Assembly: GCF_000002235.5 (NCBI RefSeq)
Contig: NW_022145604.1
Location: forward strand, 5,046,077-5,110,076
From: Strongylocentrotus purpuratus
Taxonomy: Eukaryota; Echinodermata; Echinoidea; Camarodonta; Strongylocentrotidae
Reading direction: 5' to 3'
DNA length: 64,000 nucleotides
The translations under genes and the position numbers were made by a program. A model generated the notes under the pieces. That model worked only from the letters and a program-made list of their open reading frames with translations, had not been told where the DNA came from and searched no databases. Below, piece by piece: positions 36,446 through 47,330 of this stretch (positions within the stretch are counted from its first letter, which is position 1; every line of letters starts with the position of its first letter).

Positions 36446-36869
36446 ATTTCTAGAAAGTTCATTTTCTGCTCTTTCATATGATATCTCAAGCAAGAAAAAT
36501 GAGCCAGAAATAACAAAGTTCTGTTTGTTTAAAGTAGCCCTTACATTTTCATAATTTTAACAAACGAATTCGTTTTCACTGGGTGCCTGCCGTAGCAAAA
36601 AGCAGATTTGACAAAAGACTTAACTCCGTTTCGTTGACAATCAGCCATGCATGAAGACTCTCGTCTACGGCTGATTGTCAACGAAACGGAGTTAAGTCTT
36701 TTGTTAATTTCGTTTATTGATACGGCAGGCAGCCAGTGAAAACGAATTCGTTTAATAAAATTAAGGAAATGCAAGCACTAATTTAAACAAACAGAACTTT
36801 GTCATTCCTCGCTCATTTTTCCTGATTGAGGTGTCATATGAAAGGGCAGAAACTCAACTTTCTAGAAAT
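36446..36869. mobile_element. Large foldback element with a perfect 36-base inner stem
   Basis: The outer arms begin ATTTCTAGAAAGTT and end AACTTTCTAGAAAT; ACGAATTCGTTTTCACTGG pairs with CCAGTGAAAACGAATTCGT further in. The innermost arms, 36611-36646 and 36669-36704, are perfectly complementary over 36 bases around a 22-base loop. The outer arms have diverged while the inner one has not. Confidence 0.8.
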
Positions 36870-37481
36870 GTGAATTTTTCTTCGAAATTCAGATACCGCC
36901 CGCCAAATTACTTTTTGGTTTCCTTCCTTCAAATTGCTTTTAATCACTCATGCATGAAATATGCATCACGTGAGTAGCATCAACTGAAAGAGGAGACTCT
37001 AAGCTTTCCAAATATGTATCATTCATTAATTATGGTTGTGATTAAGTTATGATAAAACATCGATACTTCTCGGTTTCGTTTTTTCTGGAACGCACTGTAT
37101 AATCACTGATATCTTCAAATCCGTTGATTTCTTCCATTTTGTATAGTTCTTACCTAAATTGATGTCGGAAATCATTTCCAACGTGGTTATGGATATATTC
37201 AGAGATTTAAAGAGTGCTGTTCACATAAACACATTGTACACACTGAAATTACCACAGAGTCATACTAACATATTCAACTTATATTTGATGCACATTTTTT
37301 AAGCACAGGCCGTCCTTGACAACCTGATGAAAAGCTTGTCCGAGTCTTACCTGACATAGCGACATGTAATGTGTGTAGAGTGAATTCCAAGTATTGTAGT
37401 TCATTCATTAATAGCATGTTAATGGAATAACTCGTCACTATAGGTCCCCGGGAAAGGAACATCAAGGCAATCAAACATATT

Positions 37482-37642
37482 GGTCCGAATTCACAAAGGA
37501 GGTTTGTCGACAAACCTCCTTTTGTTTCGCCAAACCTCCTTTTGTTCTTAACAAACCAGGTTTGTAAAAAACGCGTAAAAACGCGTCATATGACGTACGA
37601 AAACCAAGGTTTGTCGACAAACCTCCTTTGTGAATTCGGGCC
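37482..37642. mobile_element. Short palindromic MITE
   Basis: Starts GGTCCGAATTCACAAAGGAG and ends CTCCTTTGTGAATTCGGGCC. Each terminus carries the self-complementary GGTTTGTCGACAAACC. AAACCTCCTTTTGTT recurs inside. No coding capacity. Confidence 0.8.
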
Positions 37643-37942
37643 TTTCAGTATAACCGGTCTATTCAATGCTACAGGAGCTAGTGTCATACGACCCATTTTC
37701 CGCAATATGAAAATGTTGGCTGTGTGAAAGTACCCAGTGGGCGCGTCACGTGGTCATGGTAATCGCACCTTGTACTATTATAATTATGAACACGTGTTCC
37801 CCAGGCCTCTGGATGTACATTTAATGCAATCTGCTATTACCCTATTAAGGCCCGAGTTCTTGACATTTCAAAACTGTATATATTACGCTATAAACTCAGC
37901 TGCCCTCGGCCTCAGGGATACAGACCCTACACCTTTCCCTGC

Positions 37943-38041
37943 TTTCTCTCTCTCGCTCTCTCTCTTTCTCTTTCTCCTTCTCTCCCCTCTCCCCCTCTAC
38001 CCTCTCTTTCTCTCTCTCACTCTCTCTCTCTCTCTCTCTCT
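37943..38041. repeat. (CT)n microsatellite
   Basis: About 100 bases of CT with C-rich interruptions, ending 40 bases before R1 copy b. Confidence 0.95.
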
Positions 38042-38080
38042 GAATTTCTAAATCTCCTATTCTCCCCCTGCCCTTTTCTA

Positions 38081-38475
38081 GGTTAAAGAGATGGTTGAGT
38101 TCTGGGAAGAGGTAAAAAATAATTTGTGAGCGTTATCATTGTTATTATGCAAGGGTGGAAGAACATCAGATTAAACATGTTCCCTGAAAAGCATGGCTCT
38201 TCAAATGCCTTCATATTCTAAATATGACATGAAACATCGTAAAAATCGGGGGCCGGCTTTTTACGCCACGTGTTCGTGTAGTCCCATATACATCTTTCTG
38301 TGCAAGTGTTTGTAACTTTACCAAGATTTGGCCAATTTTCTTATCATTTTGATGAATCCAGAACCTTGCAGTACACACCAATAATTATATGCTAGATGAT
38401 CAACCTCTCTGATAGATTCCACACCGTTTCTTTCACAATGCAATCACATGACCAGAACTCAACTTTATCTTTAAT
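38081..38475 (+). repeat. Interspersed repeat R1, copy b
   Basis: Near full-length relative of 25161-25567 with the same block order, from TTAAAGAGATGGTTGAG to ATGACCAGAACTCAACTTTATC. Confidence 0.75.
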
Positions 38476-38919
38476 ACCATATCATCCTCATTTCCTCTTT
38501 CCTTGTTATATATTAATGTCTAACAATAACAAGGTTAATATAATAATAACACAAATACCACCAATGTTTCTAAAGTATAAATCCCACCAGGTGCCCTCTT
38601 ACTACACATGGGTCGAGCGTGGCAAATAAAAAGCAATGTCTTTTCAAATAACTCCTTGCCGCGGAATCGAATAATCTCAGTAAGATATGAACCAATAGCA
38701 TATAAAACGCCATTTTACATGAGCAACCGTCCACACACACACTAACACAAACGCACACACGCACAATCATTTATTTGTTCTTTCTCTCTCTTTTTTTCAA
38801 CCCTACATAATTATATAGTCGCTCTTTCTAGTTATTTGTACCTCTCTTACTTTACTTCGATAAATCTCTTCCATATCCTTTCTTTATCTATGTCCCCAAC
38901 TCCCTCCCTACCTCCCACT

Positions 38920-39026
38920 CCCCATCTCTCTCTCTCTCTCTCCCTCTCTCTCTCCCTTTCTCTCTCTCTCTTTCTATCTATCTATCTATCTCTACATCTC
39001 TCTCTCTCTATATATATATATCTTTA

Positions 39027-39058
<32 letters not shown>

Positions 39059-39094
39059 CCTTTCCCTCTCTCTTTCTATCTATCTATCTCTACA

Positions 39095-39127
<33 letters not shown>

Positions 39128-39185
39128 CTTTATCTCTCTCTCTCTCTCTCTCTCTCTTTACCTCTTCCTCTCTCTCTCTCTCTAC

Positions 39186-39220
<35 letters not shown>
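38920..39220. repeat. Compound (CT)n, (TATC)n, (TA)n microsatellite with internal duplication
   Basis: The series TTTCTATCTATCTATC, CTACATCTC, (TA)n, CTTTATCTC appears at about 38968-39036 and again at about 39070-39142, so a unit of roughly 100 bases has been duplicated. Confidence 0.9.
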
Positions 39221-39221
<1 letters not shown>

Positions 39222-39698
39222 GCACGCTTGAACGATGGCGATTCGTGGAGCTCCTTTAAGCGGAACCCACCTGTGGTTTCGATTCCTTGTAAATATTGGC
39301 ATGAGGCATTCACATGGGCCCCCTGCAGTCGGGTAAGATGTCCGTCACGTCTTCTGTATGAAGGGCGCTTTCTTATTTTGGTGGAATTACCATAGTTGAC
39401 CTTCAGTATTGCTTTACTAGTTCATCCTTTGGCCCTGCCAAGGGAGGGCTTGATGCTCGGTTGGACTAGGGAAAAGGACACTAAAATGTGTAAGAAGATA
39501 TGCTTGTTTTGATAAGTGTATACAAACTGTTACTTATATACATCAATATCGGATTCCCGAAAAAAACGCCCTCATTGATTGGCGAAAGAAATGGAGAAAA
39601 TAGGGTGATGATTGGATCATGATTGGATAGAGTGGATGGAAGAAAGAGAAATGGAAAGATTAGCATCTGTAATGACAAGGCAGGAAGCATAATTAATC

Positions 39699-40000
39699 TT
39701 AAGGGCATTGTTTAACAACTCCAAATCTGAGATGCATGGCTCTACGTGCTATTTGCCTTATTTATATGGACCTTAAAAGTTGCGCTTCAAAATGATCATG
39801 AAGTGCTTAAAAATAGTAAAATATTTGAGTGACCAGTTTTACTATACTCATTTTCACCAATAGACAAGTCAAATTCCAATCATAAATATCTTGATAATCA
39901 GACGGCGATCGGCTTGTAAACGTCATGGGAATCATGACTGACCTAAGGTATATAATTATGATTGTTAAGAATCTGAGACAGAGATACCCAAACCCTTTAA
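39699..40000 (-). mobile_element. TTAA-bounded MITE, family B, copy 1
   Basis: In reverse complement it begins TTAAAGGGTTTGGGTATC, contains GTCTGATTATCAAGATATTT and CACTTCATGATCAT, and ends AACAATGCCCTTAA. It aligns along its length with 42895-43268 on the other strand. TTAA at both ends. Confidence 0.85.
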
Positions 40001-40300
40001 ATTCAATTACAAGAGTGATTTTGTTTAGCTCGACAAAAATATATCTTTCGTCTGATCCCATAAGATTCCTTGACATTTAAATCAAATCCCCATTCTTTAT
40101 CATCATTACAATACTGTAATGATGAATTTATTTTCGTCAGACCGATTTTGTATAACCTGCAATATCTTGAGGTTCCACTAAGATAAATTATTCATTACAA
40201 GAGGGAAAATGTTATAAATTGTTTTTTGCAGATTGAGGGTAACAACTCTCCATCCCGGTCTCTTTCTCTCACTCCCCAACCCGCCTTGAATAGTTATTAC

Positions 40301-40312
40301 ATTTCCCGCTCT

Positions 40313-40381
<69 letters not shown>
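40301..40381. repeat. (CT)n microsatellite
   Basis: CT repeats interrupted once by CACA. Confidence 0.95.
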
Positions 40382-40383
<2 letters not shown>

Positions 40384-41821
40384 CTTTCTTTATTTTCCCG
40401 TTCCTTTCCCCATGAGTGTCTTGTTTTATGACATTACCAATCTACAAACTACTTTTAGCGAAAAACTATTCCCTGATGTACAAATGTAGTTCAGCAACTT
40501 GCTACTTAATTCTGTCCTAATTTCTCCGTAAAATTTTGCAGAAGATACACAAAATGATGGTACACGTATTGAATCACTTAGCAAGGTAAAATTCAACGAA
40601 AATAATCGCTCTTGAACGAGTTCATTTGTCAATATCTCGCTTCGTCTGTGGCGTCTAAAACCGATCCGCCATTCATCTCAATCCAATACCGTTGCGACCC
40701 ACCGACCCGTGCAACAACTGCCGGGCTTGAGATGACTTTCTTTCTTCATCTACCATTCTCTGAAATGGGCCAAGAGCATCCAACATTCAGGGAAAAGAAT
40801 TTATATCGTATTCTAGTTCAGCAGGAGAGAGATGAAGCGTAATCAAGGAAGAAAGATGTGATAAGAAATCGAAAATTAGGCGCGAGACAGTTCGCCAAGC
40901 AGAGCGCGCTCTGATTCCCCCTATCCACGGCACCTGCCGCCATGGCCCGTCACTCGGCGAACCGGCGAGGGAATTCCTTCTCGGCATTTAACCCACTTTT
41001 AAAGGCTTCATTAAGGCTCGCCCGGGGTTGAAAATTCTCATTAGCGTCGAGAGGAATAATATATAAGACAAAACGGGACAAGCCGGAAAGACAACTGAAT
41101 AACATCAGTAACAATTTCGAAACTTTGTGTTTTTCCGACTGTCTGCATCTGGTTTTATACGCTGAGCGAAAAAAACACTGATTATGAAGGAATTGACTGT
41201 AGTCCTCATATAGACTACAAGTACGTGATGGCGCTTTGCAAGGCGCCAAAGCTTCGTTTCGCTCCGTTCTCTGTTGTTATTTTGTCTTCAGTTAAAATGG
41301 TTTAGATGTTCCGCCCTTGATGCAATCGTTAACCCTCTCTACCTCTCCTATTTAAATCAGTATTGAATTCGTCTCTTCCTCAACATGAACTTGATACAAA
41401 TTTATCTTTTTCTTCTCACCCACTGTCTTTGCATGTACCTACTTCTTTCCTTTCTCGTGATCTCTCTCTCTCTCTCTCTCTCATCTTTTCTCTCACTATG
41501 CATCTTTTTTAATTTATTTGTGCATGTATAAATGGAAACTGGGAAGATGACGTCATTCCGACTGTTCAGAGCAGGAGGTCGTTAATTCTGTGATTCTTTT
41601 GGCTCCTTAACGGACGATTTTCGATTCGTAGACAAACCTCACAGGTCCTTCAGGGAGTATTGATAGTGTTCATATTATATACAGATATTAAACATGATAG
41701 GGATATCTCACTTCGCTGGATAAAATGTATAAACAGTTATCTACGACTCTTTAAAGCCCCCACCCCCCTCCCTCGGTCTTCCCTCTCCCGCCTCTTCTCG
41801 ATTTGTTTTTTCTTTAAAATT

Positions 41822-41861
<40 letters not shown>

Positions 41862-42894
41862 ATAGATTTGGATAAATCGGATTTTTAAAAGTTAACCTGT
41901 TCATGTTGAAGAATTCAGTGGCTGGCGAGCAAAAGGCCTATCGGCTATATAGGACGCCTAAGAACGAGCTCGGACACGGTACATTGTGTCAAGCTTCTCA
42001 ACTCAGCCTAATGCTGAGCCTAGGCCCTCCGACGTCCACCAATAAATCTAGTCGTCTCCACCGCGTTTCTTCAAAATGTTGTCCGAAAACCAATAGGAAA
42101 TAAAAATATACATGAAGATTCTAAATTTAATAAAGGCAGTTCTCTCTTCTATATCTTTTTCTTTCTTTCTTTTTCACTCTTCTTCTTCTTCATGTATCAC
42201 TCACTATAAAAAAGCAAAACTTCTTGGGGTCAAATATTTATGTGCGGTGCAAGGTGGTTAGTAGGGGTACAGGTGTACCCTTTTAGTTCTAACTACGAAG
42301 TTGACTAGAGCCTGCTGGTGGTTAATGTCTGTGGATTTCAGGAGTATTGAGATTGCATTTTAGCTGATCACTGAAGGCTCTGCTCAAGACTTTAGGAATT
42401 TTGGTCAATTATCAGATTCTAGTCTGTGCAGAACTAGGTCGGTCATGGAAGGAATTCTTCTACAATATACTTGCAATCGGAGTTGCAGCAGTTGTGGTGC
42501 TACTCAATAATCTTATCATTGTGAGTACTTTGAATTCGACATCGATCGTTCACTTTTAAAGGGGACCGGCGAAACGGTCTTAATCATAGATTACATCCAT
42601 CGCGCACATTATTAGGGAACCAGTGAAAAGGGGCGTAATCGTAGATCGACCTGCACCCGGTTACACTTGAAACAAAGCGAGGTGAACGTACGTGGAGGGC
42701 TTTAATTCGGACCAAGACACTTTAATTGCTTGAGAGATTGATGTTACAATCATTGCTTGATAGGACGTTGCCCCCGTGCATGCTGTAAGAGGGCACTGAG
42801 ATCCTTAATTATAGAACGCACGCAGGGAGTATGAACGGAGAATGGTAAGTTGCGTTTTTCATGAGGAGGGGAGGGAGTGGAGTATGGCAATCGT
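40382..42894. other. Non-coding stretch; poly-T and GC-richer patch
   Basis: GC-richer at about 40850-41050 with no spliceable frame, a short CT tract at about 41459-41482, and about 35 T at 41823-41857. At 42551-42660 two degenerate units of about 60 bases share GAAA-GG-TAATC-TAGAT. No gene is supported. Confidence 0.45.
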
Positions 42895-43268
42895 TTAAAG
42901 GGATTGGGTATCTTTGCATCAGATTCTAACAAAATCCTGGATTTAGCTCATGCTGCATAATTGTAAACCTTTAGGTCAGTCAGGAATCCCATGAATTTTA
43001 CGAACAGATCGCCTGTCTGATTATCAAGATATTTACGATTGGAAATCGAAATTTCAAAAACCGTTTTTCCAACGGTTTATAACACTACAGTCTAATGGGG
43101 AAAACGAGTATGGTAAAAACTTGTCACTCAAAGATTGTTTTACTTCTTTGAGGCACTTCATGATCATGTTGAAGCGCAACTTTTTTAGGGCTTCAATATT
43201 ACGTCATATCACAGACACTGATAAGGGCCATGCATCTCAAATTTAACATTGTTAAACGATGCCTTTAA
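42895..43268 (+). mobile_element. TTAA-bounded MITE, family B, copy 2
   Basis: Starts TTAAAGGGATTGGGTATC and ends AACGATGCCTTTAA. Differs from copy 1 mainly by extra sequence around 43055-43110, including AAAAACCG/CGGTTTTT-like inverted bits. Confidence 0.85.
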
Positions 43269-44995
43269 TGCCATAAAGTTTGATCCATATAAAATCGATC
43301 TGATTATGAATCTTACATATCCAAATACCTATCGAAGATCTTTCCATTTCCTTATAAAAAAGGGTCTTTGGCAGATGATTGGATTGCGGGGTTCGATCGC
43401 GGGCGGAGGGAAGGGGGTAGAGGGAAGGGGGTAGATTGATTTCAAATGGCATAAACCTCTCTCGCATTGGATTGGTTGGACTTTTAGGATAGATTTTTCT
43501 ATTCTCTCTTTTCATGTGGTGATCGTGGCGATGTGATTTGTTCTTGGCGGATGATTATGTTTTGTTTTCTCGGGGTTTTATCGATCAAACATTATTGATC
43601 AATGAAAACGTCGGGATAAAATAAACAGTATATCGTGATTGGGTCGTATTGTCGGGATCATCTCGTGGAGAGGGGCTGAGGGGAATTTTTTTCTCCAGTT
43701 TTTGTGTAACAGTGCATTATATTCCTGAAGAGGCCCGTGGTCGTACGCATGATTTAAAATGAGAATTGTTATATTTGTTTGGATTATAATCAATAGAATT
43801 TGAATTGAATGCCCACCATACATGTAAATGCAGGGTGCATCATCTTGGTTTATCATCAATACAAGGTTATGTGAAGAAAAAACAGCAGAATTGTATCAAA
43901 CGGACCACCCTAACGATCTAAGCTCTTGTGGATTTCTTTTTTGGGGGGTATATTTTCTTCTCTTTTGGTGAGATGCAATTATTTGCTCAAATACCATAAG
44001 ATCGCAGAAACTCTCAAGAAATCGAGCTAAAGCTAATTTTCTGTCACTTTTTGAAATGTGCGAACCTGAAGTAACCCCAAGATGATTTATATTACCAGTG
44101 GAATATAATAGCTACATTCACCCTTCTGAAGTAACTTCGTAGAAAGGTAATAATCTAGATAACTTGTACTAATACCCGCGTCCGTGTTTCCCTTTAATAA
44201 CCGCTCGACGTTCCGACATTTAAGTTTTCGAGGAAATTTATCATCTTTTAAATGTGCTTGGTTTTACTTTCGCTCATCGGTCTGTTTGAGTAAATGATGA
44301 TGAATAGGATTCTCGATTCCACCAAGCAGGTTATAGCTTACATCTTACTCTTGGTGATTCGATGTAATTTGCTTGTGCCAAAGTTAACGGTATCTAACAA
44401 TGGGAGAGTATGCAGAATAGACTCCAAGTACAACGGCCATGGCAATGTATAGGAACAGGTGAAGATTTGATAAAAAGCAGTTTGTAGGCTTGGGGCACGT
44501 AATAATAACGGATTCATGTCATATTCATAGTTTTACTCCCTGTTCTATGTTAGTCGTCCAGTATTCAGTCAACTCCCCCCCCCCCCCTCCCCCGCGATGG
44601 CTTTTCTATTTTATTTTCATCTCCTGTTCATTTTCCTATTGTGTAATTTGGAATTCCCCCCCCCCCCTCCAAAATATACGCCTCATCCTGAGCTTCTATC
44701 TATCCATTGCTGTCATATCATAACTTAACCTGTGTACAAACCAGAATTCAGAATACTGGTGTATAGTATTATGTGAGTTACATAACTTCTTGTACAATTA
44801 AAGACAAACCTGAGTTCTTATTTTTTTTAATGAACTTTCACAGAATCAAACGAAACTTCCACTATATGTTCAAGATTACAAATCAATGTCATTTGCCAAA
44901 CAATTTTGGTAGAAAATGTATACTGGCTGACTGGCTGACTGGCTGAGTAATGAGAACAGACAGATAAGGAAATCAAGGTAAGTAGGCCCGATACC
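43269..44995. other. Non-coding stretch, no gene seen
   Basis: Two GGGAAGGGGGTAGA units at about 43409-43436, C-runs at about 44576-44587 and 44657-44667, and three GGCTGACT units at about 44924-44947. No supported exon. Confidence 0.45.
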
Positions 44996-45203
44996 ATTTG
45001 TGTAGTCCATATACCTCTTGCTGTGGACAGTGCTTGTTACTTTACCAAGACTGGGCAAAATTTATTATGATTTTGTTGACTCCAGAACCTTTCAGTACAT
45101 ACCAATGCTTACATGCTACATGATCAACTTTTTCCCGATCCATTCCACACTGTTTCTTTTACAATTCAATCGCATGACCATAACTCAACTTTATCTTTAT
45201 TCG
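44996..45203 (+). repeat. Interspersed repeat R1, copy c (3' half)
   Basis: Matches the 3' half of copies a and b from GTAGTCCATATACCTCTT to GCATGACCATAACTCAAC. Confidence 0.7.
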
Positions 45204-45529
45204 AGACGCATTTCTCTAAAGCACTACAATATCTATGTAATTTTATCATCCAGCTCTTGGACTGTTTCCTGTAGTTCCGTAAACTGATCACTTTTTTAAA
45301 GCTGGAATATAATTCGACTTATTTTGGGACACAATAGGAATACATAAAACGTGGCGGACGGAAGGCAATTTAAAATATTAGAAAAGGAGTCGTAAGGGAG
45401 GTCTGCATGCAGAAAGCCCCTCTTTTATTTAAATTGTAAACCAGCTTTCGTGTGATGCACGCAATGCCTGTATTAAACAATTGTAACCGTTGGTGTTCAG
45501 GATACGCCCTCCCCTGGCTCTAAATCCTA

Positions 45530-45633
45530 GATCCAATACTTATATGCTAGATGATCAACCTTCTCTGTTCGATTCCACAACGTTTCTTTACTTTCACAAT
45601 GGAATCGCATGACAAGAACTAGTCTTTACCTTT
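45530..45633 (+). repeat. Interspersed repeat R1, copy d (3' end only)
   Basis: Matches the last 100 bases of the family: CCAATACTTATATGCTAG, GATTCCACAACGTTTCTTT and CGCATGACAAGAACT. Confidence 0.65.
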
Positions 45634-45780
45634 AAGCATAGATTGTGGGTATCAGAGCAATATTTCATATACACCCGCCGTATCACATCTAACTTCTGTG
45701 GAAATTCTACACTTCAACCATGTTAATCAAAAATTGATATTCTCAACGAGGTGCATACAGAATACTAGGGAAGTGAAACC

Positions 45781-46155
45781 TTTATCCCTCACCCCCTCCC
45801 GACATTGCTATATCTATCAATCACGCTAGCGGCGCACTAAAAATAAAGATAGAAAGACTTACCCCGAAACCTCTCTCCCCTGTCGCTGTCAATCATGCTA
45901 GTGCACAAAGTAAGGATAGGGGGATAACACCCCCCCCCCCCCTCCCTCTCTCTCATCTCGCTAAATCTTGGTAGTGCTCCAAAATATGACACAGACTAAA
46001 CCCAGAACCACCCCCGCCCCTTCCTCCCTCTCAATCGTCCTAATGAGAGTGTGCTGAAAATGATGACGAGGGGGATTACCCCAATACACCCCCCCCCCCC
46101 CCGAGGACCCCTCTCAATCGTACAATCGTGATGGTGGGCCAAAAATAACGATGAG
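45781..46155 (+). repeat. Degenerate minisatellite, about five units of 65-80 bases
   Basis: Successive units share a C-rich block, then CTCAATC or similar, then a CTAGTG-like motif, then AAAATAA-GATG. Unit starts are near 45785, 45866, 45930, 46003 and 46082; C-rich blocks include runs of 12-14 C at 45931 and 46089. Confidence 0.6.
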
Positions 46156-46365
46156 TCCCGCGAGAGTCTATTACAAAGGGATTTTTCAATCATTGAAATT
46201 GAAGCTTGAGGAGGGCCAGAAAGATTTTCTTTTTTAGTCATCGTCATCTTTACAGGTCGTGACCCTAGGATTTCCAAGACGCTATTAATACCACTCAAGT
46301 ATGCCAACTGTCATCATGATTTCAACATCTATTTCTCCGTCTGTCTGAGTCTGTCTCTTTGCCTC

Positions 46366-46453
46366 TGTATCTCTCTCTCTCTCTCCTTCTTCTTCCTCCT
46401 CTTCTTCTTCTTCTTCTTCTTCTTCTTCTTCTTCTTCTTCTTCTTCCTCATCT

Positions 46454-46485
<32 letters not shown>

Positions 46486-46535
46486 TTCTCCCTCTTCTTC
46501 TTCCTCATCTTATTCTCCGTTTCTTCTTCTTCTAA
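46366..46535. repeat. (CT)n then (CTT)n microsatellite
   Basis: CT passes into about 140 bases of CTT with a few CCT and CAT interruptions. Homopyrimidine on the + strand almost throughout. Confidence 0.95.
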
Positions 46536-47130
46536 TAATAGCAATAATACCTATGGTGATGAATATATGATGATTTCGATGATGGTGATGGCCATGATGG
46601 TGATAATCATGAAAACAAATAATATAAATATTAAATTGTGACCGAAAGCATTTGGTTATTTTAAATCAAAAACCTTCATTTTATTTTGATTTTATAATTT
46701 TGTTCTCTATCTCTCTTTCACTTTCTTCGACTCGTCATAATGTATCACTAATACAGTTCTTTCACCTTTGTATTCCCCATCCTCCCTCTCTCTGTTTTTT
46801 GTTTCAATCTTCATCCTCTCTCTTTCTCTTTCGAACCATCCTCGTTTCGTTTATTGACCCGAGTTTTGATTTACGGTTGGCGCTTGACGGAAACGAATCG
46901 TTTCGAATATCCAACTCCAAACCAAATTTGACTTGCACAACGCAGAGTCAATATTTATATTTAAAATGTGTGGGTGGATATTTAATTCTGGAAGTGAACA
47001 TAGTTTGAGCTTTTTCACTCTCTTTGATATCAAAATAGAAGAAAATCAGAGATAAATGTATTATGTCACCGAAAAGGATAACTCTTAACACGCTCGTATT
47101 CGATAATTGAAAGAACTGGCTGAAGTTGTG

Positions 47131-47330
47131 GGCCATATCTCCATGCCACATGTCTGTGCACAGTGCATTTGACTTTCATCATGAATTAATCAATTTCTAA
47201 TCACTTTGGTAAATTCGAAAACCTTACAAAGATTAAATCTATTCTTACGTAGTCCATGATCACCCTTGTCCAATCGTTTCAGTTTATTTCACAACGCAAT
47301 CGCATGACCAGAACTCTACTTAAACTTTAA
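47131..47330 (+). repeat. Interspersed repeat R1, copy e (diverged)
   Basis: Shows ATGCCACATGTCTGTG, a CAGTGC-TGAC stretch and the family's closing CAATCGCATGACCAGAACT. More diverged than the other copies. Confidence 0.6.

Noticed and set aside
46329..46544. Lys/Arg-rich - strand frame
   Set aside because: Direct translation of a CTT/CT microsatellite.
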